Positions 1 through 5,025 of a DNA stretch of 5,369 nucleotides are shown one piece after another; positions within the stretch are counted from its first letter, which is position 1, and every line of letters begins with the position of its first letter. Source of the DNA: Planctomycetota bacterium (GTDB lineage: Bacteria > Planctomycetota > Brocadiia > Brocadiales > Brocadiaceae); contig JAHFOW010000196.1 of assembly GCA_023261465.1 (NCBI GenBank), positions 1 to 5,369 of the forward strand, given 5' to 3'. Position numbers and translations under genes: made by a program. The notes under the pieces were generated by a model. That model searched no databases and had not been told where the DNA came from. It was given only the letters and a program-made list of their open reading frames with translations.

Positions 1-1
1 A

Positions 2-127
2 TTTGGTGTAAGTTTAAGCGCAATAACAAAGGCCTCCCTGCAAATAAGCGAACAATTGAAAACACAAAGAAGACTTCAAGAAGCGACTGCCCTAACTTTA
101 AATTCTATATTCAAGGTCTGTACCTAA
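2..127 (+). CDS. C-terminal end of an unidentified protein, cut by the left edge
   Basis: A reading frame is open from base 2 and stops at TAA 125-127, giving 41 residues that begin FGVSLSAITK and end LNSIFKVCT. The stretch is helix-forming and charged (QISEQLKTQRRLQEATALTL), more like real protein than the other frames here. The segment QRRLQEATALTLNSIF faintly recalls the C-terminal helix of type I restriction specificity subunits (HsdS), which often reads like RRxAIAxLDxLTQSIF. That is a weak resemblance from memory and no basis for a name. It is the only plus-strand gene candidate and converges on the toxin remnant and argS. A second frame is also open across the stretch from base 1, so coding is likely but not certain. 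Confidence 0.35.
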   Translation, partial: FGVSLSAITKASLQISEQLKTQRRLQEATALTLNSIFKVCT

Positions 128-143
128 TTTTCCTTCAACAGAA

Positions 144-174
144 GGTGGATTCGCTTTCGCTTAATCCACCCTAC
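144..174. repeat. REP-like palindrome (GGTGGATT...AATCCACC...CTAC)
   Basis: An 8-base perfect inverted repeat, GGTGGATT at 144-151 and AATCCACC at 163-170, encloses GCTTTCGC at 153-160, which can form a second small stem (on the minus strand GC-GAAA-GC, a GNRA-type loop). The minus-strand reading starts GTAGGGTGGATTAAGCG. From memory, very similar GTAGGGTGG-type palindromes occur as dispersed intergenic elements in many environmental bacteria. It lies 7 bases beyond the stop codon of the toxin remnant at 182-184. Confidence 0.6.
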
Positions 175-181
175 TCAACTG

Positions 182-348
182 TTAGCCTTCTTTTGTTAAG
201 CGAAACTGTATTCTTTCTGGATCTTGTCTTAAATCAAGAACAGCAAAAACCACGATTCTTTTCCCCTCTATTTTATAATAAATACCAAAAGGAAATCTTG
301 AAACTAATCCACGATGAAAATTTCAAGGTTCATTTTTTCTTCAATATC
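182..348 (-). pseudogene. ParE/RelE-family toxin remnant (truncated, frame-broken)
   Basis: Reading the minus strand from 322 to the TAA at 184-182 gives 46 residues that match the C-terminal half of ParE/RelE-superfamily toxins. They start NFHRGLVSRFPFGIYYKIEG, continue with KRIVVFAVLDLRQDPERIQF, and end RLTKEG. The RFPFGIYY strand, the IVVFAVLD strand and the R-Q-D-P turn are in the usual family order. The frame is closed directly upstream by TGA (325-323). A second frame just before it encodes DIEEKMNLEIF (348-316), consistent with a frameshift near 316-325, and is itself closed by TAG further up. The family is normally about 90-100 residues. No N-terminal half or antitoxin gene is visible before argS. 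The open part has no plausible start codon with a ribosome binding site. I infer a dead fragment of a toxin-antitoxin pair. What is seen is the motif run and the stops; the family name rests on recognition. Confidence 0.75.
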
Positions 349-387
349 CTATTTTCAGGCTAACCATTGATTATCACGCCCAATTGC

Positions 388-419
388 CCTGATAACTTGA
401 GAAAAGTACTATTATCAGG
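388..419 (-). other. Inverted repeat just beyond the argS stop
   Basis: CCTGATAA at 388-395 and TTATCAGG at 412-419 are perfect complements 5 bases beyond the argS stop. On the transcribed strand an inner ACTT/AAGT stem with loop TTCTC can extend the hairpin past a bulge. No run of T follows, so it is not a textbook intrinsic terminator. It could still protect the argS mRNA 3' end or assist termination. Confidence 0.35.
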
Positions 420-424
420 TAAAA

Positions 425-2122
425 CTACATCCGTTCCGGAGCATGCATACCAAGAATATTAAGTCCATTCTTTATGACCTGACGAGTCGCATCCACCAAT
501 AATATCCTGGCCCTGGTCAGTTCCTCGTCATCTGACAAGACACGATGGGCATTATAAAATCTGTTCAGGCTGCTGCAAACGTCGATGAGATAATTGCTGA
601 TGAGCGAAGGTTCGTAAGCCTCGGATGCCTTCCGGATAATGAGGGGAAATTGAGACAAAATCTTTACGAGAATAACGGTTTCTTCTTCTTTCAGTAATTC
701 ATATTGAATGTCCGTTGCCACAGGTTTTCCGTATTTTCTCAGGATGCTGCAAAGGCGGGCGTGGGTGTACTGAACATAGGGGCCTGTTTCTCCTTCAAAA
801 TTGAGCACGGCGTCCCAGTCAAAGACCACGTCCTTATTGCGCTTTGTTGATAGGTTAGCAAAGATAATAGCGCCGATACCTACTTCGTGCGCGACTGTTT
901 CTTTATTTTCGAGAGATGGATTTTTTTCTTCGATAATTTTTCTGATACGTTCAACGGCCTCGACTAACAAGTCTTCCAGGAGAACAACATTTCCTTTCCT
1001 GGTAGACATTTTGCCTTCCTTAAATTTCATGAGACCAAAATCCACGTGTATACAATGGTTTGCCCAATCGTGTCCCATGAGTTCCAGCGCCTTAAAGACC
1101 TGCCGGAAATGGAGCTTTTGCTCGGAGCCGACTACGTAAATCATCCTTTCAAAATTATAAGTCTTTTTCCGGTATTCGGCGGCTGCAATGTCGCGGGTGG
1201 CGTAAAGGGTGGCGTCGTCTTTCTTGCGCAAGAGGCAGGGTGGCATGTTGTAAGGTTCCAGATCAATAATTAACGCTTCTTCGCTTATCCTGGTAAGCCC
1301 TTTTTCCTTGATCCGATTAACGGTATCTTCGACCAGTGTATTGTAAAAACTTTCGCCGGTAAAGGCATCGAAGTGTATACCGAGCATGTCGTAAATCTTT
1401 TGAAATTCTTTTAAACTAATGTCTTTAAAGTGTTGCCAGAGTTCCCGGGCCTCAGCATCGCCTGCTTCGAGTTTTTTAAACCACTCCCTTGCCTCGCCTT
1501 CCAGACCTGGATTCTTTTCAGCCTCCTGGTGGAATTTTACATAAAGGTCGTTCAGGTCTGTTACCGTATATGATGTATGGGCATTTTCACCGCCCCATTT
1601 TTTATATGCGACAATTAATTGGCCAAACTGTGTTCCCCAATCGCCGAGGTGGTTAATTCCGACGCATTTATATCCAAGCGTTTTGTAAACATTGTAGACA
1701 CCGCTCCCGATTAATGCGGAACGCAGGTGATGAACGGCCAGGTGTTTTGCAATATTGGGGGAGGAGTAATCGACAACGATGGTTTTGCCAGCTCCGATAG
1801 CGCTGCAACCATAACGGTCTTTTTCTTCAAATATCTTTTTTGAAATATTTTCAGAAAAAATTGCCTTATCAATAAAGAAGTTCAGATAAGGACCAAGAGC
1901 TTTTACCTCTCTGACAGGCGCGACAGGCCGTATGGCGCTCAGAAGCTCCGTTGCAATGATAGCGGGTGATTTTTTCAGGGTTTTTGAGAGACTATAGCAG
2001 GGGAAGGCATAATCACCCATCTTTATATCGGGTGGAATTTCGATAAATCCTGCAATTTCATCTTCGGGAAGATTTGTAACTTCTTTTAATGATAATACGA
2101 TAGCTTTTTTGAAATAGTCCAT
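425..2122 (-). CDS. argS: Arginyl-tRNA synthetase (ArgRS, class I)
   Basis: This cytoplasmic enzyme joins arginine to tRNA(Arg) using ATP. The 565 residues are a normal bacterial length. The N-terminal tRNA-binding domain covers about 1-85 (IPPDIKMGDYAFP at 29-41). The Rossmann catalytic domain follows, with SSPNIAK at 120-126, LGDWGTQFG at 159-167 and GSEQKLHFRQVF near 332-343. The KMSKS-type loop is KMSTRKG at 371-377. The DALR anticodon-binding domain fills the C-terminus from TGPYVQYTHAR at 446-456, ending in the family-typical APERM. The HIGH site is unusual: where most ArgRS have K-P-M-H-V-G-H-L-R-S, this has K-H-L-A-V-H-H-L-R-S (126-135), losing the first His and the Gly. All other blocks are intact, so it is probably active. 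The start is ATG at 2122-2120 with no strong Shine-Dalgarno site; the stop is TAG. It is last in the same-strand gene row, 153 bases after trpS. Confidence 0.97.
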   Translation of the reverse strand: MDYFKKAIVLSLKEVTNLPEDEIAGFIEIPPDIKMGDYAFPCYSLSKTLKKSPAIIATELLSAIRPVAPVREVKALGPYLNFFIDKAIFSENISKKIFEEKDRYGCSAIGAGKTIVVDYSSPNIAKHLAVHHLRSALIGSGVYNVYKTLGYKCVGINHLGDWGTQFGQLIVAYKKWGGENAHTSYTVTDLNDLYVKFHQEAEKNPGLEGEAREWFKKLEAGDAEARELWQHFKDISLKEFQKIYDMLGIHFDAFTGESFYNTLVEDTVNRIKEKGLTRISEEALIIDLEPYNMPPCLLRKKDDATLYATRDIAAAEYRKKTYNFERMIYVVGSEQKLHFRQVFKALELMGHDWANHCIHVDFGLMKFKEGKMSTRKGNVVLLEDLLVEAVERIRKIIEEKNPSLENKETVAHEVGIGAIIFANLSTKRNKDVVFDWDAVLNFEGETGPYVQYTHARLCSILRKYGKPVATDIQYELLKEEETVILVKILSQFPLIIRKASEAYEPSLISNYLIDVCSSLNRFYNAHRVLSDDEELTRARILLVDATRQVIKNGLNILGMHAPERM

Positions 2123-2157
2123 AGTAGATATATGTTAAGGAATTTCAAAACAATCTC

Positions 2158-2211
2158 GTAGCGCGGGGGTTTATCCCCCGCCATTGGCCGACCACAAGGG
2201 TTCGGCGCTAC
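2158..2211. repeat. Cloverleaf-shaped palindromic element, 54 bases
   Basis: An outer stem GTAGCGC (2158-2164) / GCGCTAC (2205-2211) encloses two arms. Arm one is GCGGGGG (2163-2169) with CCCCCGC (2175-2181) around a five-base TTTAT loop; its base shares two bases with the outer stem. Arm two is GCCGACC (2187-2193) with GGTTCGGC (2199-2206) around ACAAG, with one bulged base. The GC-rich block stands out from the AT-rich gap. Its form suggests a dispersed REP or miniature inverted-repeat element; similar GTAGCGCCGAACC-type elements are familiar to me from environmental genomes, from memory only. It is too short and lacks the conserved bases to be a tRNA. It lies between trpS and the argS start and may act on the mRNA 3' or 5' end. 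Confidence 0.6.
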
Positions 2212-2214
2212 AAT

Positions 2215-2249
2215 AAAAAGTCGTTTTGTTTTGCCGTGTAAAACAAAAC
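2215..2249 (-). terminator. Possible intrinsic terminator after trpS
   Basis: GTTTTGTTTT (2223-2232) and AAAACAAAAC (2240-2249) form a perfect 10-base stem around a 7-base loop. In the direction of transcription a run of five T follows three bases after the stem (complement of 2215-2219). It begins about 26 bases beyond the trpS stop. The stem is AT-rich and therefore weak for a classical terminator, and the cloverleaf element lies directly beyond it. If it works, argS needs its own promoter in the remaining gap. Confidence 0.4.
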
Positions 2250-2275
2250 CTAATTTATTTCTCTGTGGTTTATTT

Positions 2276-3253
2276 TTATAGTAGCCCCATTTTCTTTTTT
2301 ACTTCTATTATCGTTTCTTCCGCAATCTTCTTACATTGTTTCGCACCTGTGTGCAGGATACCGAGCAAATCATCCTGGTTTTTAATTAATTGTTCATACC
2401 GCTGGCGAATGGGTGTTAATGCGTCAATAATATTGTTGGACAGCATCTTTTTGCATTCAATACAGCCAATTTCAGCCGTACGGCATACCAGATTGATGCG
2501 GTCAATCTGTTCCTTTAAGGAAAAATGCTTGTGCAGGGTAAACAGATTACAGATATCAGGATTACCGGGGTCGGTGCGCCTCTTTCGGTTCTCATCAGTT
2601 ACCGCAGTTGATAATTTTTTCCAAATCGACTCTGGAGATTCTACCAGAGAAATATAATTCCCCAGGCTCTTGCTCATCTTGGTCTTGCCGTCAAGTCCCA
2701 TAATCCGGGGCGCCTCTGAGAGGACTTCCTGTGGATCCGGGAATGTTTCTCCATATTTCATGTTAAATTTTCTGACAATTTCCCGCGCAAGTTCGATGTG
2801 TTGTACCTGATCCTCGCCTACAGGTACGAATTCACCTTTGTAAAGTGCGATGTCGGCAGCCTGCAAGACAGGATAGGTAAACAAACCAGCATTGATATTT
2901 TCCCGGTGCTGTTTTGACTTGTCCTTAAACTGGGTCATACGTTCCAGGTGACCCATAGGGGTAACGGTATTGAATATCCATGCGAGTTCCGTGTGCTCCG
3001 GCACGTAGGACTGGACAAAGATAATGCACCGGTCGGGATCGAGTCCGGCAGCGATATTGACGGCGGCTGCATTGAGAATCCGTCTTTGCATCTCCTGCGG
3101 GTTGTATTCGATGGTAATTGCATGGTAATCAACGATGCAAAAGATACAATCATATTGGTCGATCAGGCGTATCCAGTTTTTTATGGCGCCGAGGTAGTTG
3201 CCGATGTGCACGTCGCCGCTGGGTTGTATGCCGCTAAATAACCGTTTTTTCAT
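2276..3253 (-). CDS. trpS: Tryptophanyl-tRNA synthetase (TrpRS, class I) with [4Fe-4S]-type cysteine motif
   Basis: This cytoplasmic enzyme charges tRNA(Trp) with tryptophan using ATP. The 325 residues fit compact bacterial TrpRS. The signatures are PSGDVHIGNYLGA (11-23, the HIGH motif at 16-19), DYHAIT (42-47), PVLQAADIALY (128-138), GEDQVQHIELAREI (146-159) and GLDGKTKMSKSLGN (186-199, KMSKS at 192-196). The C-terminal tRNA-binding part has four cysteines at 235, 257, 264 and 267, spaced C-x21-C-x6-C-x2-C. Thermotoga maritima TrpRS binds a [4Fe-4S] cluster through an almost identical pattern with x22, so cluster binding near the anticodon site is a reasonable inference. The ATG at 3253-3251 has a good Shine-Dalgarno site (AAGGA, complement of 3260-3264, six bases upstream). 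It lies 59 bases after dapL and may be read through from the aroF operon. No T-box or trp leader structure is visible in that gap. Confidence 0.97.
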   Translation of the reverse strand: MKKRLFSGIQPSGDVHIGNYLGAIKNWIRLIDQYDCIFCIVDYHAITIEYNPQEMQRRILNAAAVNIAAGLDPDRCIIFVQSYVPEHTELAWIFNTVTPMGHLERMTQFKDKSKQHRENINAGLFTYPVLQAADIALYKGEFVPVGEDQVQHIELAREIVRKFNMKYGETFPDPQEVLSEAPRIMGLDGKTKMSKSLGNYISLVESPESIWKKLSTAVTDENRKRRTDPGNPDICNLFTLHKHFSLKEQIDRINLVCRTAEIGCIECKKMLSNNIIDALTPIRQRYEQLIKNQDDLLGILHTGAKQCKKIAEETIIEVKKKMGLL

Positions 3254-3259
3254 AAAATA

Positions 3260-3264
3260 TCCTT
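3260..3264 (-). promoter_or_regulatory. Shine-Dalgarno site of trpS
   Basis: The minus strand reads AAGGA six bases before the trpS ATG. It fixes that ATG as the start and shows that trpS can be translated independently of dapL upstream, unlike the coupled PPOX-like gene. Confidence 0.65.
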
Positions 3265-3280
3265 AGTTTGTCTTTTCCTT

Positions 3281-3307
3281 AAATCGGTGTAATCTGCGCA
3301 ATCTGTG
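3281..3307. repeat. Degenerate 9-base tandem repeat in the dapL-trpS gap
   Basis: Three imperfect 9-base units lie side by side: AAATCGGTG (3281-3289), TAATCTGCG (3290-3298) and CAATCTGTG (3299-3307). On the minus strand they read CACAGATTG, CGCAGATTA, CACCGATTT. The phrase TCTGTGGTTT that overlaps the last unit (3302-3311) recurs at 2262-2271 beyond the trpS stop. From memory this ACAGATTACGCAGATT-type sequence is a dispersed intergenic repeat in several environmental bacterial genomes. No function is apparent. Confidence 0.45.
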
Positions 3308-3312
3308 GTTTT

Positions 3313-4500
3313 TTACAAAATCTTTGGCAGTAATTTTTTAATCCGTTTAGCTGCTTCTCTGGTGTTCTTGATGCTGGGTACCAGCGCAAACCGCACATAA
3401 CCTTCGCCAGGATTCAGACCGTTTTGGGTTTTATCACTAATCCATGCGCCCGGTGTTGTTACAATGGCAATCTCCGGGGAAAGAAGCTTTTTGGCAAAAT
3501 CGACAGACGACATGCCCTGCGGCACCTTCTGCCAGAGATAAATAGTGGCTTCAGGTGTGCAGTCAGGGAGTTTGATATGTTTGAAGGCATCGACCAATAA
3601 GTCCCTTTTGATCTTGTATTCTGCCCGCATCTTTTCGACGTGGGTCTCATCGCTGAGGGCGGCGATAGCGCCATCCTGAATAAATGTCGCCGTGCCCGAA
3701 TCAATATTCGTTTTTACCTTCTTGAATATATCAACAATCCGCTTGTCACCTGCCACCCAGCCAATCCGGTAACAGGTCATGGCGCTCCTTTTGGAGAAGG
3801 AATTAAATACAATGACACCTTCTTTTGTTACCTCCAGGATGCTGTGCGGTGGTTCATTATAATAAATTTCACTATACGCCTCATCAGAAGCAATGATGAT
3901 ATTATATTTTTTCCCAAATTCCACTACTTCCTTCAAATATGACAAAGGAGCTACCGCGCCCGATGGACTATTCGGATAATTGATCCATATAAGTTTTGCC
4001 TTTTTGCAGACCTCTTCGGGGATAGACTTTACATCGATCAAAAACTTATTTTCTGCAAGAAGAGGCACATAATAGGGAATACCTTCGGCGAATAATGTAC
4101 CGCGTGTATATGGCGGATAACCGGGGGTTGGAATAATTACGTAATCTCCTGGATTAACAATGCCCTCGTGAAAATTAAAAACACCCTCTTTCGAGCCAAT
4201 GGTGGATGAAATTTCTGTTGCAGTGTCTAACTGGACGCCAAACCGCTTGTGCGTCCACCCGGCAAGCGCCTTGCGAAATTCAAGCGCGCCTGTATAGCTT
4301 GGATAGCCTGATGATTTGCGGAGTGTTATTCCTTTTTGAGTCGCCCTACGCACAATTTCTGGCGTAGGCACGGTGGGGTCGCCAACACCAAAATCAATGG
4401 GGGTTATTCCCAGGGATTTTATTTTTTCAACCTCTTTATCGACTTCTGCAAAGGCATACGCACCAATAGATTGCAATCTCTTTGATGGCGTAATTTCCAT
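3313..4500 (-). CDS. dapL: PLP-dependent class I/II aminotransferase, LL-diaminopimelate aminotransferase-like
   Basis: This is a 395-residue fold-type I aminotransferase. The likely reaction is direct amino transfer from glutamate to tetrahydrodipicolinate, giving LL-diaminopimelate for lysine and peptidoglycan. Visible sites are GSKEG at 102-106, NYPNSPSG at 174-181 (the N-P-x-G loop), SDEAYSEIYY at 205-214 with the PLP-pyridine Asp206, and SFSKRSAMTCYRIGW at 234-248 with the Schiff-base Lys237 and phosphate-contacting Arg245. Arg370 in GYVRFAL fits the substrate-carboxylate arginine. GSKEG and VKTNIDSG (262-269) are typical of DapL and related DapC-type enzymes. Substrate is not provable by eye: a succinyl-DAP, aspartate or aromatic aminotransferase remains possible, the last because of the neighbouring aroF. 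The ATG at 4500-4498 follows GAAAGGA (complement of 4510-4516). It starts 21 bases after the PPOX-like gene, so the two are probably co-transcribed. No terminator is seen after it. Confidence 0.85.
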   Translation of the reverse strand: MEITPSKRLQSIGAYAFAEVDKEVEKIKSLGITPIDFGVGDPTVPTPEIVRRATQKGITLRKSSGYPSYTGALEFRKALAGWTHKRFGVQLDTATEISSTIGSKEGVFNFHEGIVNPGDYVIIPTPGYPPYTRGTLFAEGIPYYVPLLAENKFLIDVKSIPEEVCKKAKLIWINYPNSPSGAVAPLSYLKEVVEFGKKYNIIIASDEAYSEIYYNEPPHSILEVTKEGVIVFNSFSKRSAMTCYRIGWVAGDKRIVDIFKKVKTNIDSGTATFIQDGAIAALSDETHVEKMRAEYKIKRDLLVDAFKHIKLPDCTPEATIYLWQKVPQGMSSVDFAKKLLSPEIAIVTTPGAWISDKTQNGLNPGEGYVRFALVPSIKNTREAAKRIKKLLPKIL

Positions 4501-4521
4501 AAATACTATTCCTTTCTAAAA

Positions 4522-5022
4522 TTATTTTTTTGATGGGTCAGTAATCGCAGGTTTAACCGGACTTCTCTTCGCGGTCATTTCCTTGATTTCTATTTCGAGT
4601 ACATTCGTTTTATTCAGCATGGCGTCGGTAAAAGGAACTTTCGGGTTTTGCGGTGCATACTTATCGGCAAGTTTCTGGAGCGCCTCATTTTTTACTGCGA
4701 TATCAGTCAATATTTTTATTGTGCCAAAGATGATAACAGACCGGTAATTAACTGAAGAGGCGCAGGTTGGCTGCTTGACAATCGTGTGTTTTACTTCTTC
4801 TACCTCAAAGCAGACGTTCTGATTGACCTTTATATTATCTAACTTTCTCCCTTCATTTGCACAGTGGAGGAAGATTTTATCGGTAGCCTTATCATACGTA
4901 AAATTGAGTGGGGTAATGTAGGGAATATTATTTAAGCATGTCCCCAGTCTTCCTACCATTGCAGTTGAGAGGATTTCGCTTACCTCGTCCCTGTCTGTTA
5001 TTTCTTTGTCTTTTCTTCTCAC
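4522..5022 (-). CDS. Pyridoxamine 5'-phosphate oxidase-like flavin-binding protein (NimA-like)
   Basis: The 166 residues form one split-barrel flavin-binding domain of the PPOX-like superfamily, nearest in my judgement to the NimA/COG3467 group. The family-typical opening RRKDKEITDRDE is followed by GRLGT (24-28), NIPYITPLNFTYD (32-44), IFLHCANEGRKLDNI (50-64) and NVCFEVEE (69-76), then MTAKRS near 149-154. Such proteins bind FMN, FAD, F420 or haem; members are linked to nitroimidazole reduction, but most have no known substrate, so none is assigned here. It is not the true PdxH, which is longer and has different signatures. The start is GTG at 5022-5020, chosen because the conserved RRKDKEI opening begins there and the next ATG (residue 22) would cut the domain. 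The GTG lies 3 bases after the aroF stop with no strong Shine-Dalgarno site close by, which points to translational coupling. The tail after residue 155 is low in complexity. Confidence 0.88.
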   Translation of the reverse strand: MRRKDKEITDRDEVSEILSTAMVGRLGTCLNNIPYITPLNFTYDKATDKIFLHCANEGRKLDNIKVNQNVCFEVEEVKHTIVKQPTCASSVNYRSVIIFGTIKILTDIAVKNEALQKLADKYAPQNPKVPFTDAMLNKTNVLEIEIKEMTAKRSPVKPAITDPSKK

Positions 5023-5025
5023 AGA

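Noticed and set aside
145..363. 72-codon plus-strand open frame starting with GTG
   Set aside because: It begins inside the REP-like palindrome, has no ribosome binding site, is hydrophobic low-complexity sequence, and is antisense to the recognisable ParE-type fragment.
388..419. Inverted repeat after argS as a firm intrinsic terminator
   Set aside because: The stem is followed by GCAATTGGG on the transcribed strand, with no T run, so it is listed only as an inverted repeat.
801..1273. Two overlapping plus-strand open frames inside argS
   Set aside because: They are antisense to conserved ArgRS blocks including the KMSTRKG loop and show no domain of their own.
2123..2157. TTGTTT / TATATC promoter-like boxes before argS
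   Set aside because: Spacing is only 15 bases and the second box lies 4 bases before the start codon, leaving no room for a leader; AT-rich sequence gives such matches by chance.
2158..2211. Cloverleaf shape as a tRNA gene
   Set aside because: It is only 54 bases, lacks a TTC-loop and an anticodon arm with conserved bases, and has two arms rather than three.
2226..2657. 143-codon plus-strand open frame across the trpS 3' end
   Set aside because: It is antisense to the conserved C-terminal part of trpS and starts inside a hairpin; composition gives no protein family.
2935..3241. Open frames on both strands within the trpS 5' half
   Set aside because: They are out-of-frame or antisense shadows of the clear TrpRS catalytic domain.
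3254..3312. T-box or trp attenuator upstream of trpS
   Set aside because: The gap is only 59 bases, has no specifier-antiterminator structure, no run of Trp codons and no terminator hairpin.
3459..3942. Open frames within the aminotransferase gene on both strands
   Set aside because: They overlap conserved PLP-enzyme coding sequence and have no start signal or recognisable product.
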